Below are positions 25,905-35,234 of a stretch of DNA of 64,000 nt, piece by piece; the first letter of the stretch is position 1; the number at the start of each line of letters is the position of its first letter. A program made the position numbers and the translations under genes. The notes beneath the pieces are model-generated. The model was not told the DNA's origin and ran no database searches. It saw only the letters and a program-made list of their open reading frames with translations. This DNA is from Amycolatopsis taiwanensis DSM 45107 (GTDB lineage: Bacteria; Actinomycetota; Actinomycetes; Mycobacteriales; Pseudonocardiaceae), in contig NZ_JAFB01000005.1 of assembly GCF_000519205.1 (NCBI RefSeq), positions 287,724-351,723 on the forward strand, given 5' to 3'.

Positions 25905-25971
25905 CCGAAGGCGTGCGAACGGACAAGCACAGGGCGGCGTACCCCGATCCGCCGGTCTGGGAGGCTCAGGC

Positions 25972-28587
25972 GTGAACGACCAGTACAACCGCTCCTGGCC
26001 AGGCCAGGAGCCCGATGAGCCGCGCCGTGCCCAGTGGCCGGCGGGTGACGAACCGCAGTGGCCCGGCGGAAACGAGGCACCACCGCGTGCGCCTCGCCGT
26101 CCCGCACCGCAGTGGCCCAACGGTAACGAACAGCAACGGCCGGCGCGCCGGCCCGAACCCGACCGCACCCAGCGGCGCGTCCCGCCGCCGCCCGGTCGCC
26201 GGCCCCCGTCACGCCAGCCGGGCCGGCCGCAGGGCGCCCCGCCCGACCGTCCGCCGCGCGACGGCTACCGCCCGCCGGTCCCGACCGAGCCCGAACCCGA
26301 GCCCAGCCTGCTGACCCACACCGAACTCGGCAGCGCCGGATATACGAACGACGGGTACGAAAGCGGCCCGATCGATGCGCCGACCGAGTTCGCCGACGAT
26401 GATCCCGGCGAGCCCGAGACCGACAACGAAGGTAAGGCCAAACCGGAACTCACCCGGCGGCAACGGAAGAAGCGCCTCTGGCGGCGGGTCCGGCGGACGC
26501 TCTATGTCATGGCCGGACTCGGCGTGGTCATCCCGGCCGCCGCGTTCACGATCGCCTATTTCCTGGTGGATGTGCCCACTCCGGAGCAGGTGCTGGCCGA
26601 TCAGAGCCAGGTAGTGACGTACTACTACGCCGACAACACCGTGATGGGCAAGGACATCCCGGACAGCGGGAACCGACAGATCCTGAAACCGGGCGAAATC
26701 CCGGAAGTGATGAAGCACGCGGCCTACGCTGCCGAGGACGCGACCTTCGAGACCAACAGCGGCTTCGACCTGACCGGCATCTTCCGCGCGGTCTACAACA
26801 ACTTCACCGGCGGCACCGGCGGTGGCTCGACCATTTCGCAGCAGTACATCAAGAAGGCCACCGAGAACGAGGAACACACGCTCACCCGCAAGGCGACCGA
26901 ACTGGTCAAGTCCTTCAAGCTGAATCGGACGCAGTCCAAGGACGAGATCATCGCCGGCTACCTGAACATCGTCTTCTTCGGGCGGGGTGCCTATGGCGTG
27001 CAGGCCGCCGCGCACGTGTACTTCAACAAGGACGCCGCGCAGCTCACCCCGTCCGAGGCGGCGTTCCTCGCCGGCCTGATCCAGGGGCCGAGCCGGTCGG
27101 AGAACACGGAGTACACCACCCGGCGCTGGAACTACGTGATGGACAACATGGTCAAGTACAACTGGTTGCCCGCCGCGGACCGGCAGGCGGCCCAGTACCC
27201 GACGCCGCAACCGAAGTCGCAGGCCAAGGCCCAGGCCATCAGCGGACCGAACGCGTTCATCCAGGCACAGGTGGAAGACGAGCTTGCCAACGCGGGCTAC
27301 CCGAAGGAAAGACTGCAAACGGGCGGCTACAACATCTACACCACCATCGATCCCAAGGCACAGCAGCAGATGGAGCAGGCCGTCAACGACATCATGAAGG
27401 GCCAACCGGACGAGCTGAGAGAAGCCATGGTGGCCGTCTCGCCGAAGGATGGCGGCGTGGTGGCCTACTACGGGGGGCCGAACAAGCCTGGTGTCGACGA
27501 GGTGGACTGGGCGAACACCATGCGTAACCCAGGATCGTCGTTCAAGCCGTTCGACCTTACCGCCCTGTTGCAGACCGGTAAGGGGCTCGGCGAGACCTAC
27601 AACGGCACCTCGCCACAGGAATTCGGCAAGAACGCCGACGGCACGGCACGTAAGGTCACCAACGCCGGCGCGGCCAACAGCTGCTCCGAACAGTGCACGG
27701 TGGCCGAAGCGATGAAGATCTCCGCCAACACCGTGTTCTACGGCATGGTGTACAACGACGGCACCCCCGAGCACGACGGCCTCGGCTACCAGGCTGTGGT
27801 CAAGGCCGCCAATCAGGCCGGGATCAACAACCTGGACGACGTGCATGACGCCAACGTCTCCATCGGCGGTGGAACCGCCCGGGCTACGGCGCTGGAGATG
27901 GCCAGCTCCTACGCGACCTTCGCCGGTGACGGTGCCCGTCACCCCCAGCATTTCGTCGCCAAGGTCACGAGCCCGGGCGGGGAGGTCGTCTACCAACCGC
28001 CAACCGACGCGAAACCGGCCTTCGCCAACAGCCAGGACAAGTCCAAGCAGATCGCCGGCAACGTGACGACGGCGTTGAAGCCGGTGATCGGGTTCACCAA
28101 GCTGACTTGTCCGAGCAACCACGAATGCGCGGGCAAGACCGGAACCCAGCAGTACAAGGACACCGGAATGAACAGCGACGTCTGGATGGTCGGTTACACC
28201 CCGTCCATCGCCGTGTCGAGTTGGGTGGGTACGCCGACTCCTGGGCCGATCAAGGACAAGAACGGCAAGTCGATCTCCAGTAGCGGCCTGCCGGCTCTGA
28301 TGTGGCAGGAATTCCTGACCAACTACCTGAAGGACAAACCGGCGGAGAAGTTCCCGACGGTTCAGCCGATCGGAAAGACGCCGGAGCAGGCGACCACCTC
28401 CACGGTGACCACGACGACTCCGCCGACGAACACCACGACGCCACCGTCTTCACCGCCCGAGAGCTCGTCCCCGGAGACCCCGTCGTCGTCCAGCGAGAGG
28501 ACCAGGACCAGGACCAGCCCACCGAGCAGCAGCAGGCCCAACGGCGGAATCATCCTCCCACCCGGCAACACGGATTCCAGCGGCTGA
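25972..28587 (+). CDS. ponA: Bifunctional penicillin-binding protein (PonA1-like)
   Basis: The 871-residue protein has a cytoplasmic P/R-rich region (1-165), a membrane anchor (about 177-199), a GT51 transglycosylase domain with catalytic E255 (AAEDATF) and GGSTISQQYIKK, and a transpeptidase domain with S522-SF-K525, SAN in KISANTVFY and K722-T-G. The tail is rich in T, P and S. It polymerises and cross-links peptidoglycan outside the membrane. GTG 25972 has GGAGG 7 bases upstream; the same frame is open further upstream, where it overlaps the DUF5318 gene. It is the positional match of Rv0050. Confidence 0.95.
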   Translation: MNDQYNRSWPGQEPDEPRRAQWPAGDEPQWPGGNEAPPRAPRRPAPQWPNGNEQQRPARRPEPDRTQRRVPPPPGRRPPSRQPGRPQGAPPDRPPRDGYRPPVPTEPEPEPSLLTHTELGSAGYTNDGYESGPIDAPTEFADDDPGEPETDNEGKAKPELTRRQRKKRLWRRVRRTLYVMAGLGVVIPAAAFTIAYFLVDVPTPEQVLADQSQVVTYYYADNTVMGKDIPDSGNRQILKPGEIPEVMKHAAYAAEDATFETNSGFDLTGIFRAVYNNFTGGTGGGSTISQQYIKKATENEEHTLTRKATELVKSFKLNRTQSKDEIIAGYLNIVFFGRGAYGVQAAAHVYFNKDAAQLTPSEAAFLAGLIQGPSRSENTEYTTRRWNYVMDNMVKYNWLPAADRQAAQYPTPQPKSQAKAQAISGPNAFIQAQVEDELANAGYPKERLQTGGYNIYTTIDPKAQQQMEQAVNDIMKGQPDELREAMVAVSPKDGGVVAYYGGPNKPGVDEVDWANTMRNPGSSFKPFDLTALLQTGKGLGETYNGTSPQEFGKNADGTARKVTNAGAANSCSEQCTVAEAMKISANTVFYGMVYNDGTPEHDGLGYQAVVKAANQAGINNLDDVHDANVSIGGGTARATALEMASSYATFAGDGARHPQHFVAKVTSPGGEVVYQPPTDAKPAFANSQDKSKQIAGNVTTALKPVIGFTKLTCPSNHECAGKTGTQQYKDTGMNSDVWMVGYTPSIAVSSWVGTPTPGPIKDKNGKSISSSGLPALMWQEFLTNYLKDKPAEKFPTVQPIGKTPEQATTSTVTTTTPPTNTTTPPSSPPESSSPETPSSSSERTRTRTSPPSSSRPNGGIILPPGNTDSSG

Positions 28588-28672
28588 TCGATCGGGTGGT
28601 TCGCCACCGACATGCCCCGACGTGTTGTCGGTCCTCACTTTCAGGCAACCCGGGTGCCCGTAGCATCGGCGC

Positions 28673-30244
28673 GTGTCCAGCCCGACCGAGCACGCAGCGA
28701 CACCCGAGTCCGCGCCGACCTCGCTGGAGGCCGGTGAGAGAGTGCTGCCGAGCCGCACCGAACCGCTCGTCGCCGCGGCCAGCAAGCCGATCGGCGGCCC
28801 GCTGGGCGAGCACGCCGCCATCGGTCGCCACTGGTTCTGGTCACCACAGCGGGTCGGCCTGCTGCTGGCCACGCTAGCGCTGATGCTGTGCTGGCTGGGC
28901 AAGGCCAGTTGCATCCAGCAGTTCACCGACGAAAACGGGCAGAACCAGCTCGACTGGCGGGCCGGCCGTCCCTTCGTGGCGATGTGCTACTCCGACATCG
29001 TCCCGCTCTACAGCGCGGAGCGGCTGAACCTGCCCGACACGTTCCCGTACCGCACGAGCTGGGTCGACAACCCGGGGACGCCGAAGGAGCAGGTCCGGTA
29101 CATGGAGTACCCGGTGATGACCGGGCTGTTCCAGTGGATCAACGCGAAGCTGGCCGCGGGCTGGACCGCGGTCTCCGACACCGGGTGGCTGCCCGGTGCC
29201 CTGCCGGTGGCGATCTACTTCAACATCACGGCGTTCTGGTTGGCGGTGGCCTGGCTGGTCACCGTGTGGGCGGTGTGCCGCGTAGCGAACCGGAGACCGT
29301 GGGACGCGGCGCTGGTGGCGATCTCACCGCTGGTGCTCGTGCACGCGTTCACCAACTTCGACGCGCTCGCCACCGCTTTCGCCGCCACCGGGCTGCTGGC
29401 CTGGGCGAGACGAAAACCCGCGCTGGCCGGGCTGTTGCTCGGGCTCGGCGCCGCGACGAAGCTGTACCCGCTGCTGTTGCTGGGACCGTTGCTGGTGCTG
29501 TGCATCCGCGCCGGGAAGCTGCGCGCGTGGACGCAGACCGCGGGCGTCACGGCAGCGACCTGGCTCGCGGTGAACCTGCCTTTCGCGCTGACCGTCAACC
29601 AGGGCTGGCGTGAGTTCTTCCAGCTCAACGCCACGCGCGGGATGGATCCCGACTCGCTGTACAACGTGATCTCCTACTTCACCGGCTGGAGCGGCTTCGA
29701 CGGGCCACTCGCCACGGGCCAGGCGCCGACCTGGCTGAACGTGGTGGTCGGCGGGCTCTTCCTGCTCTGCTGCGGCGGGATCGCCTACCTCGCGCTCGCC
29801 GCGCCGGTCCGGCCACGAGTGGCGCAGCTGTGCTTCCTGGTGGTGGCGGCGTTCCTGCTGACGAACAAGGTGTGGAGCCCGCAGTACTCGCTGTGGCTGG
29901 TGCCGCTGGCCGTGCTGGCGATACCGCGCTGGCGGGCCCTGCTGGCGTGGATGCTCCTCGACGCGCTGGTGTGGGCGCCGCGGATGTTCTACTACCTCGG
30001 CGTGGACCACAAGGGACTGCCGGAGGACTGGTTCCTCGGCTTCGTCGTGGTGCGCGACCTGGCCGTGATCGCACTGTGCGTGCAGGTGATCCGGGAGATC
30101 TACGCCCCGGCCACCGATCCGGTCCGGCTGGCCGGGGACGACGACCCCGCGGGCGGGGTGCTCGACCGCGCCCGCGACGTCACGGTCCTGGCAGCCGCGC
30201 GCCGGGAACCCGGCGTTCCACTGGCCGGACGGCAGCCGGTCTGA
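28673..30244 (+). CDS. GT87 (DUF2029) membrane glycosyltransferase
   Basis: The 523-residue protein has about ten membrane helices and the GT87 pattern: an acidic extracytoplasmic loop near residue 105 (CYSDIVPLY), EYPVMTGLFQWI, and LGLGAATKLYPLLLLGPLL. GT87 enzymes use polyprenyl-phosphate mannose or arabinose to build lipoglycans such as lipomannan. It matches Rv0051 in position. TAGCAT (28661-28666) ends 6 bases before GTG 28673, indicating a leaderless transcript. Its stop is 3 bases from the convergent nfo gene. Confidence 0.85.
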   Translation: MSSPTEHAATPESAPTSLEAGERVLPSRTEPLVAAASKPIGGPLGEHAAIGRHWFWSPQRVGLLLATLALMLCWLGKASCIQQFTDENGQNQLDWRAGRPFVAMCYSDIVPLYSAERLNLPDTFPYRTSWVDNPGTPKEQVRYMEYPVMTGLFQWINAKLAAGWTAVSDTGWLPGALPVAIYFNITAFWLAVAWLVTVWAVCRVANRRPWDAALVAISPLVLVHAFTNFDALATAFAATGLLAWARRKPALAGLLLGLGAATKLYPLLLLGPLLVLCIRAGKLRAWTQTAGVTAATWLAVNLPFALTVNQGWREFFQLNATRGMDPDSLYNVISYFTGWSGFDGPLATGQAPTWLNVVVGGLFLLCCGGIAYLALAAPVRPRVAQLCFLVVAAFLLTNKVWSPQYSLWLVPLAVLAIPRWRALLAWMLLDALVWAPRMFYYLGVDHKGLPEDWFLGFVVVRDLAVIALCVQVIREIYAPATDPVRLAGDDDPAGGVLDRARDVTVLAAARREPGVPLAGRQPV

Positions 30245-30247
30245 CCC

Positions 30248-31021
30248 TCAGGTGAGCGCTTTCCGCAGGTAGGTGATGTCAGCCGCCTGACCGTCGGCGG
30301 GCGTTTCCACCACGACGGGCGCGTCGGCCGCCGCCGCGACGGCGACGAGCTGGGCGGGATCGATCGTGCCACCGCCGTGTACGACGTTGGCATGCCGGTC
30401 GCGGGTCGAGCCGAACTCGTCGCGGGAGTTGTTCAGGTGCACCAGGTCGATCCGCCCGGTGATGGCCCTGACCCGGTCCACCACGCCGTCGAGTTCCCAG
30501 CCGGCGGCGAACGCGTGGCAGGTGTCCAGGCAGAACCCGGCGCCGAGCTCGCCCACCTGGTCCCACAGCCGGGCCAGCATGTCCAGCTCGCGGGCCAGCG
30601 CGCCGTCGCCGCCCGCGGTGTTCTCGATCAGGATCGGCACGCCGAACCCGCCCTGCTCGGCCTGCCGCTCGAACAGCTTGCGCCAGTTGGCCACTCCCTC
30701 GGCGGGGTCCTCGCCCTTGCGCACATGCCCGCCGTGCACGATGAGCCCACGTGCGCCGATCTCGGCCGCGGCCGCCGCGTGCTGGGCCACCACCTTCCGG
30801 GACGGGATGCGGATCCGGTTGTTCAGCGATGCCACGTTGACCACGTACGGCGAGTGGATGAACACGTCGACACCGGCCGCCTCGATCTCCCCGGCGGTCG
30901 GCCGGGGCACCGGCGCCTTCCAGCCCTGTGGATCCGCCAGGAAGAACTGCACGACCTCGGCTTCGCGTTCGCGGGCCGCGGACAACGGGTCGTCATCACG
31001 GACGTGGGCGCCGATTCGCAT
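30248..31021 (-). CDS. nfo: Deoxyribonuclease IV (endonuclease IV)
   Basis: The 257-residue TIM-barrel enzyme has family metal ligands in FIHSPYVVNVAS, LIVHGGH, ILIENTAGG, FCLDTCHAFAAG and HLNNSRDEFGSTRDRH. It cuts the DNA backbone 5' of abasic sites in base excision repair. TAGCGT (31033-31028) ends 6 bases before the ATG, indicating a leaderless mRNA. It is shorter by about 20-30 residues than E. coli Nfo, as usual in actinobacteria. Confidence 0.93.
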   Translation of the reverse strand: MRIGAHVRDDDPLSAAREREAEVVQFFLADPQGWKAPVPRPTAGEIEAAGVDVFIHSPYVVNVASLNNRIRIPSRKVVAQHAAAAAEIGARGLIVHGGHVRKGEDPAEGVANWRKLFERQAEQGGFGVPILIENTAGGDGALARELDMLARLWDQVGELGAGFCLDTCHAFAAGWELDGVVDRVRAITGRIDLVHLNNSRDEFGSTRDRHANVVHGGGTIDPAQLVAVAAAADAPVVVETPADGQAADITYLRKALT

Positions 31022-31165
31022 GCCGCAACGCTACCCACCCTTGGGGAGCCGCGCGCGCCCCGGCGGCCCCTCCAGTACCGTGCCGTCGGGTGTGCTGACC
31101 GTCACCAGTGGCCGGCAGCGTCGTTGTACTTATGAGTAACAAGCGGGTCAGGAGGTGGGAGCCGG

Positions 31166-31996
31166 ATGCAAGGTCGAATACGCAGGACAGCGGCAGCCGG
31201 CGCGGCAGCATTCGTGCTGGCGGGGTCGATCACCCTCGCAGTCCCGACAGGGACCGCGTACGCCGACACCATAAGCGCCAGGTGCGGGGACACGGTCACC
31301 GCGAAACCCGGCGACAAGATCAGCACCCCGTTCGGCCTGCAGACGGTGATCGACGGCATCACCTCGCTCGTGGGTGGCCTGCTCAACGGGCTGTGCAAGA
31401 TCACTGTGAACATCGTCGACACCGCCGTCGCGCCGGTGGTCGGCCAGCCCACCGCCGACACGATCAACGGTGCGGTGTCGTCGACGACCGGCAATGTCAC
31501 CAAGACGATCAGCGGTGCCGGCGACGCGCTCGCAGGCGGCTCGACGCCACCGGCGCAGGGCAAACCGAGCCCGGGCGGTGGCACGCCGGTGGCGGGCAAG
31601 CCGCAGACCGGCCCGGCCGCGACCATTCCCGGGCCGAACAGCCCGGTGGTGGGCCAGGATCCGGTGAGCCTGCCCGTGCTGCCGTTCGAGTCCACCGGAT
31701 ACGCCCCGGCCCGCGACTACAGCGACCTGCCCTACGCCCCTGCCGCGCTCTGGTCGCCGTCACCGGGAATCCGTTATGGCGACGGGATACCCGGCTACGC
31801 CCCCGAGTCGACGACGCTGGGCGTGGACCAGTCGCCCGGCAAGATCGTCCAGAACACCGGCCGAGCCCAGGCGCTGGCCGGCGCGCCGGCCCAGGACCGG
31901 TTCCCGCTGGGCGTGCCCGCGCTCGCCGCGGTCATCGCGCTGTCCGCCGTCGCCGCCGCGCTGACACGCACCTGGGTCCAGCGAAACGCTCACTAG
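31166..31996 (+). CDS. Secreted protein with C-terminal membrane anchor (paralogue A)
   Basis: The 276-residue protein has a Sec signal peptide (basic start, AAAGAAAFVLAGSITLAV, cleavage near AYA-D), a Cys pair (CGDTV and LCKITV), a P/G/T-rich middle and a C-terminal membrane helix near 250-268 ending TRTWVQRN. GGAG lies 5 bases before the ATG. The layout and the tail (ALTRTWVQRNAH) match the next gene (ALVRTWVLRKVS), so the two are tandem paralogues. No family was recognised; surface display is inferred. Confidence 0.75.
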   Translation: MQGRIRRTAAAGAAAFVLAGSITLAVPTGTAYADTISARCGDTVTAKPGDKISTPFGLQTVIDGITSLVGGLLNGLCKITVNIVDTAVAPVVGQPTADTINGAVSSTTGNVTKTISGAGDALAGGSTPPAQGKPSPGGGTPVAGKPQTGPAATIPGPNSPVVGQDPVSLPVLPFESTGYAPARDYSDLPYAPAALWSPSPGIRYGDGIPGYAPESTTLGVDQSPGKIVQNTGRAQALAGAPAQDRFPLGVPALAAVIALSAVAAALTRTWVQRNAH

Positions 31997-31999
31997 ATC

Positions 32000-32072
32000 C
32001 CGCACCGCCACGCAAGCCACTTCGTGTCGGTATGTCACGCGAGCCACTTCGTGTTGGTATCTAGTATCTTTC
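32000..32072 (+). repeat. Short dispersed repeat, two direct copies
   Basis: The motif CACGCRAGCCACTTCGTGT plus GGTAT occurs twice in a row (about 32009 and 32037). The first copy is preceded by CCGCACCGC, giving a 25-base string that recurs at 53295-53319 with one change and in part at 56848-56870. It lies between the two secreted-protein genes. Confidence 0.65.
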
Positions 32073-32152
32073 CGGGCTGTCGCTCGTTGATGGCAGTGTC
32101 TGCGGGGTCGACAATGTCTGCGGGACCCCCGCCCCCTGGAGGTAATGAGCCC

Positions 32153-33007
32153 GTGCGCAACCGACTGGCGAGCAGGGTCCTGGCCGCGGCCGCACTGGCG
32201 ATGGTCTTCACCATCGGGTTCTTCCCCGGCACCGCCTCGGCCGGCACGGTGCTCGCGGAGGCTTGCACGGGCATGGTCATCGGCAACATCGGCGACCAGG
32301 TCGCGGTGCAGGGCAAGGACCTCGCCGACGTGGTCCGGGCCGGGGCCGCCGAGCAGGAGATCTTCTTGCACCTCAACGGGGTCGATCCGGCCAAGCTCGC
32401 GCAGGAGATCTCGAACCAGGGCGTGCTCACCGTCGCCGAGATCCCGGACAGCGCGGTCAGCGCGCTTGGCGGGGACCAGGTAGCGACCGCGGTCACCCAA
32501 GCGCTGCGCTCCGCCGACGGCCTCGGCTTGGTCGCCGACCAGAAACAGAAGACCCTCGACTCGATCGGACACCACGTCGCCGAAAGCTGCGGTCTCACAC
32601 TGTATGCCGGCAACTACAGTCCGCCCGCCGCTTCGCCCACGTCGCAGAACGCCGGCGCGCCCCCGCCCGGCCTGCCCGTGCCGCAGGCCCCGGCGAGCAG
32701 CGGCGCGGCGGTACCGCCCCGTGACTACGGCAACACCCCGGTCGCGGTGCCGGGCCTCGCGGCGCCGCCGGAGGCGAAGTATCCGGCCGGTGCACCGATA
32801 CCGAACGTGCTGTCGCCCGAGGTCTCCACGCTTCCCGGTGAGACCCAAAGCCAGGCCGATGTCCGCAATACGGGCAATGCGAGCGTGCTCGCCGGTAATG
32901 ACGCGCCGACCGGCGCGGTGCAGTTGCCGATGCTGCTGGCCGTGGTCGCCCTCGCCGGAGTGAGCGCGGCGCTGGTGCGAACCTGGGTGCTGCGAAAAGT
33001 GTCGTAG
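32153..33007 (+). CDS. Secreted protein with C-terminal membrane anchor (paralogue B)
   Basis: The 284-residue protein has a signal peptide (VRNRLASRVLAAAALAMVFT, cleavage near ASA-G), two Cys residues (EACTG and ESCGL), a helical middle, a P/A-rich region near 160-210 and a C-terminal membrane helix. GTG 32153 has GGAGGT 9 bases upstream; the frame is open from 32024, but the upstream part is not protein-like. It resembles the preceding gene in layout and tail. It lies directly upstream of the rpsF leader. Confidence 0.75.
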   Translation: MRNRLASRVLAAAALAMVFTIGFFPGTASAGTVLAEACTGMVIGNIGDQVAVQGKDLADVVRAGAAEQEIFLHLNGVDPAKLAQEISNQGVLTVAEIPDSAVSALGGDQVATAVTQALRSADGLGLVADQKQKTLDSIGHHVAESCGLTLYAGNYSPPAASPTSQNAGAPPPGLPVPQAPASSGAAVPPRDYGNTPVAVPGLAAPPEAKYPAGAPIPNVLSPEVSTLPGETQSQADVRNTGNASVLAGNDAPTGAVQLPMLLAVVALAGVSAALVRTWVLRKVS

Positions 33008-33015
33008 CCGAGGGT

Positions 33016-33086
33016 TACCCTGGACGCGACAAACCCTCCTGCCACGGACCGTCCGTGGCCGCGAAGCCCACAGGAGGTGAGTGGTT
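33016..33086 (+). promoter_or_regulatory. rpsF promoter and predicted S6:S18 leader
   Basis: TACCCT at 33016-33021 is a -10 box. The leader that follows contains the hairpin GCCACGGA-CCG-TCCGTGGC (33041-33059). Outside it, CCTCCTG (33035-33041) is exactly complementary to CAGGAGG (33071-33077), the rpsF ribosome site. Known S6:S18 leaders present a CCG trinucleotide next to a helix that hides the ribosome site, so this is a strong candidate for autoregulation by the S6-S18 complex. Confidence 0.65.
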
Positions 33087-33410
33087 GTGTCACGCCATTA
33101 CGAGGTAATGGTCATCCTGGATCCGACGCTCGACGAGCGCACCGTCGCACCGACGCTGGACACGTTCCTCAACGTGATCCGCACGTCCGGCGGCACCGTC
33201 GAGAAGGTCGACATCTGGGGCCGCCGCCGGCTGGCCTACGAGATCAAGAAGCACGCCGAGGGCATCTACGCGCTGCTCGACCTGCACTCCGAGCCGGACG
33301 CGGTGAAGGAGCTCGACCGGCAGCTGTCGCTGCAGGAGAACGTGCTCCGCACCAAGGTCGTGCGCAAGGTCGCCCCGCGCAAGGCCGCCAAGGTCGCGGC
33401 GAAGGCCTAG
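33087..33410 (+). CDS. rpsF: 30S ribosomal protein S6
   Basis: The 107-residue protein shows the S6 fold pattern: [31 protein letters not shown] and the closing strand [10 protein letters not shown]. It binds S18 and helix 23 of 16S rRNA in the platform. GTG 33087 is chosen because AGGAGG lies 9 bases upstream; the GTG at 33081 is too close. First gene of the conserved rpsF-ssb-rpsR-rplI operon. Confidence 0.96.
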   Translation: MSRHYEVMVILDPTLDERTVAPTLDTFLNVIRTSGGTVEKVDIWGRRRLAYEIKKHAEGIYALLDLHSEPDAVKELDRQLSLQENVLRTKVVRKVAPRKAAKVAAKA

Positions 33411-33421
33411 GGCGGAAGACC

Positions 33422-33901
33422 ATGGCCGGAGACACTGTCATCACGCTGGTCGGCAACCTGACCGCCGACCCAGAGCTGCGCTTCACGCCCTCCGGTGCCG
33501 CGGTGGCCAACTTCACGGTGGCCTCGACCCCGCGCACGTTCGACCGCGCCACTGGTGAGTGGAAGGACGGCGAGGCGCTGTTCATGCGCTGCAACATCTG
33601 GCGCCAGGCCGCGGAGAACGTGGCCGAGAGCCTGACCCGGGGTGCCCGGGTCGTCGTGCAGGGCCGGCTCAAGCAGCGCTCGTTCGAGACCAAGGAAGGC
33701 GAGAAGCGGACCGTCGTCGAGCTCGAGGTCGACGAGATCGGGCCGTCGCTGCGGTACGCCACCGCCAAGGTCAACAAGGTCAGCCGTGGTTCGGGCGGCT
33801 CCAGTGGCGGCGGCTACTCCGCCGGTGCGCCCGCCGACGACCCGTGGGGCTCGGCCCCGCCCGCCGGGGGCGGCGGATTCGCGGACGAGCCTCCCTTCTA
33901 A
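33422..33901 (+). CDS. ssb: Single-stranded DNA-binding protein
   Basis: The 159-residue protein has the SSB OB-fold ([38 protein letters not shown]), a G/S-rich linker (about 120-145) and the acidic tip ADEPPF, which recruits partner proteins. It coats single-stranded DNA during replication and repair. GCGGAAG lies just before the ATG. It is the second gene of the rpsF operon. Confidence 0.96.
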   Translation: MAGDTVITLVGNLTADPELRFTPSGAAVANFTVASTPRTFDRATGEWKDGEALFMRCNIWRQAAENVAESLTRGARVVVQGRLKQRSFETKEGEKRTVVELEVDEIGPSLRYATAKVNKVSRGSGGSSGGGYSAGAPADDPWGSAPPAGGGGFADEPPF

Positions 33902-33936
33902 CCAACCACTCTTTTCGAATTCCCCAGGAGCAACAC

Positions 33937-34185
33937 GTGGCAAAGCCACCCATTCGCAAGCCGAAGAAGAAGGTCTGTGTGTTCTGCAAGGCGGAGCAGA
34001 AGGGCCGCCCGGAACTGATCGACTACAAGGACACGAACCTGCTGCGGAAGTACATCTCCGACCGCGGCAAGATCCGGGCCCGCCGGGTCACCGGCAACTG
34101 CAGCCAGCACCAGCGCGACATCGCCATCGCGGTCAAGAACTCGCGTGAGATGGCGCTGCTGCCCTACACCTCGACCGCCCGCTAA
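33937..34185 (+). CDS. rpsR: 30S ribosomal protein S18, Cys-containing form
   Basis: The 82-residue protein has [10 protein letters not shown] (CxxC), [15 protein letters not shown] and a later CSQH, so it is the C+ zinc-binding form of S18, like RpsR1 of mycobacteria. Many actinobacteria keep a second C- copy for zinc-poor growth; none lies in this window. GTG 33937 has AGGAG 7 bases upstream. It pairs with S6 in the platform. Confidence 0.95.
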   Translation: MAKPPIRKPKKKVCVFCKAEQKGRPELIDYKDTNLLRKYISDRGKIRARRVTGNCSQHQRDIAIAVKNSREMALLPYTSTAR

Positions 34186-34197
34186 GGAGGCCCGTCC

Positions 34198-34656
34198 ATG
34201 GCGAAGATCATTCTCACCACCGACGTGGCCAATCTCGGCGGACCGGGCGACATCGTCGAGGTCAAGGACGGATACGCGCGCAACTACCTGCTCCCGCGGG
34301 GCTACGCGATCGTGGCCACCAAGGGCGCGGAGAAGAACGTGCGCACCATCCGCCGGGCCCAGGAGTCGCGCCGGATCCGGGACCTGGACCACGCCAAGGA
34401 GGTCAAGGCCGCCCTGGAGGGACTGGGCACCGTCCAGTTGTCCGCTAAGGCCGCCGAGAACTCGAAGAAGCTGTTCGGCTCGGTGACCACCGCCGACATC
34501 GCCGCGGCGATCAAGGCGGCCGGCGGGCCCCTGCTCGACAAGCGCGCCATCGAGACCGGTGGACACATCAAGACCACCGGCAAGCACCAGGTGAGCGTGC
34601 GGCTTCACCCCGACGTCGAGGCCGGAGTCCGGCTCGAGGTCAAGGCCACGCAGTAA
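34198..34656 (+). CDS. rplI: 50S ribosomal protein L9
   Basis: The 152-residue protein starts [20 protein letters not shown] and has the [13 protein letters not shown] motif of the N-terminal rRNA-binding domain. A long connecting helix and the C-terminal domain follow ([19 protein letters not shown]). AAGGAGG lies 6 bases before the ATG. It is the last gene of the operon, followed by a strong terminator. Confidence 0.97.
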   Translation: MAKIILTTDVANLGGPGDIVEVKDGYARNYLLPRGYAIVATKGAEKNVRTIRRAQESRRIRDLDHAKEVKAALEGLGTVQLSAKAAENSKKLFGSVTTADIAAAIKAAGGPLLDKRAIETGGHIKTTGKHQVSVRLHPDVEAGVRLEVKATQ

Positions 34657-34669
34657 CCAAAGCCAAATC

Positions 34670-34707
34670 AACAGTGCCCCCCTCTCCGCGGAGAGGGGGG
34701 CACTGTT
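34670..34707 (+). terminator. Terminator of the rpsF-rplI operon
   Basis: A perfect 19-bp palindrome (34670-34688 with 34689-34707) is followed by GTTGTTT. It begins 13 bases after the rplI stop. Confidence 0.9.
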
Positions 34708-34823
34708 GTTTCGAGACGGCCACGACCCGAATCGATTCGCGCCCGGGAACCACCTGCGCTGCGCTAACATCCAACTGCTGATCTCGACGTGGGGACGCGA
34801 GACGGGTGAAGGGGTCTTTGCAG

Positions 34824-35234
34824 ATGAGCCAGCCAGCACAGTCAATGAGGGCCGTCGACAATCTCACCACCGTGCCCCCGCCCCCGCCTATCCAGGTCGG
34901 CAACAACGGGTCTCCGGGGGGCTACTACTTCGAGCCGGACCGCGTCCAGAGCGTGATCGCGAAGTGGCAAGACCTGTTGCACGACCTGCAGTCGGACCGC
35001 AACGAGGCTCAATTAATCGCTGAAGTGCGGGCCCCCGCTCCCGACCCGGCAAGCAATCAGTTTACGGACAACGGGACGTTGCCGTCGGGTCGGACGCTGC
35101 TCGAACAGACCGACCGAATGATCCAGTACGTGCAGAACTACATCGAAGCGCTGCAGAAGGCCAGCGGGCAGATCCAACAAGCCGACACCGACGTCCAACA
35201 GGCTGTCTCACAGTCCGGACAAGGAGTCATGTGA
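34824..35234 (+). CDS. Helical ESX-associated-like small protein
   Basis: The 136-residue protein has a disordered PPPPP start, a YYFEPDRVQSVIAKW helix, a loop with DNGTLPSGRTLLEQ, and a second long helix (MIQYVQNYIEALQKASGQ). Two helices with an intervening turn recall EspC/WXG-type type VII secretion proteins, but no clear family match was made. AAGGGG lies 9 bases before ATG 34824; GTG 34806 is an alternative. It overlaps the lipoprotein gene by 4 bases and opens the four-gene cassette. Confidence 0.7.
   Translation: MSQPAQSMRAVDNLTTVPPPPPIQVGNNGSPGGYYFEPDRVQSVIAKWQDLLHDLQSDRNEAQLIAEVRAPAPDPASNQFTDNGTLPSGRTLLEQTDRMIQYVQNYIEALQKASGQIQQADTDVQQAVSQSGQGVM

Noticed and set aside
26209..28122. 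637-codon open frame antisense to ponA
   Set aside because: The protein on the other strand has complete PBP motifs; the antisense product matches nothing.
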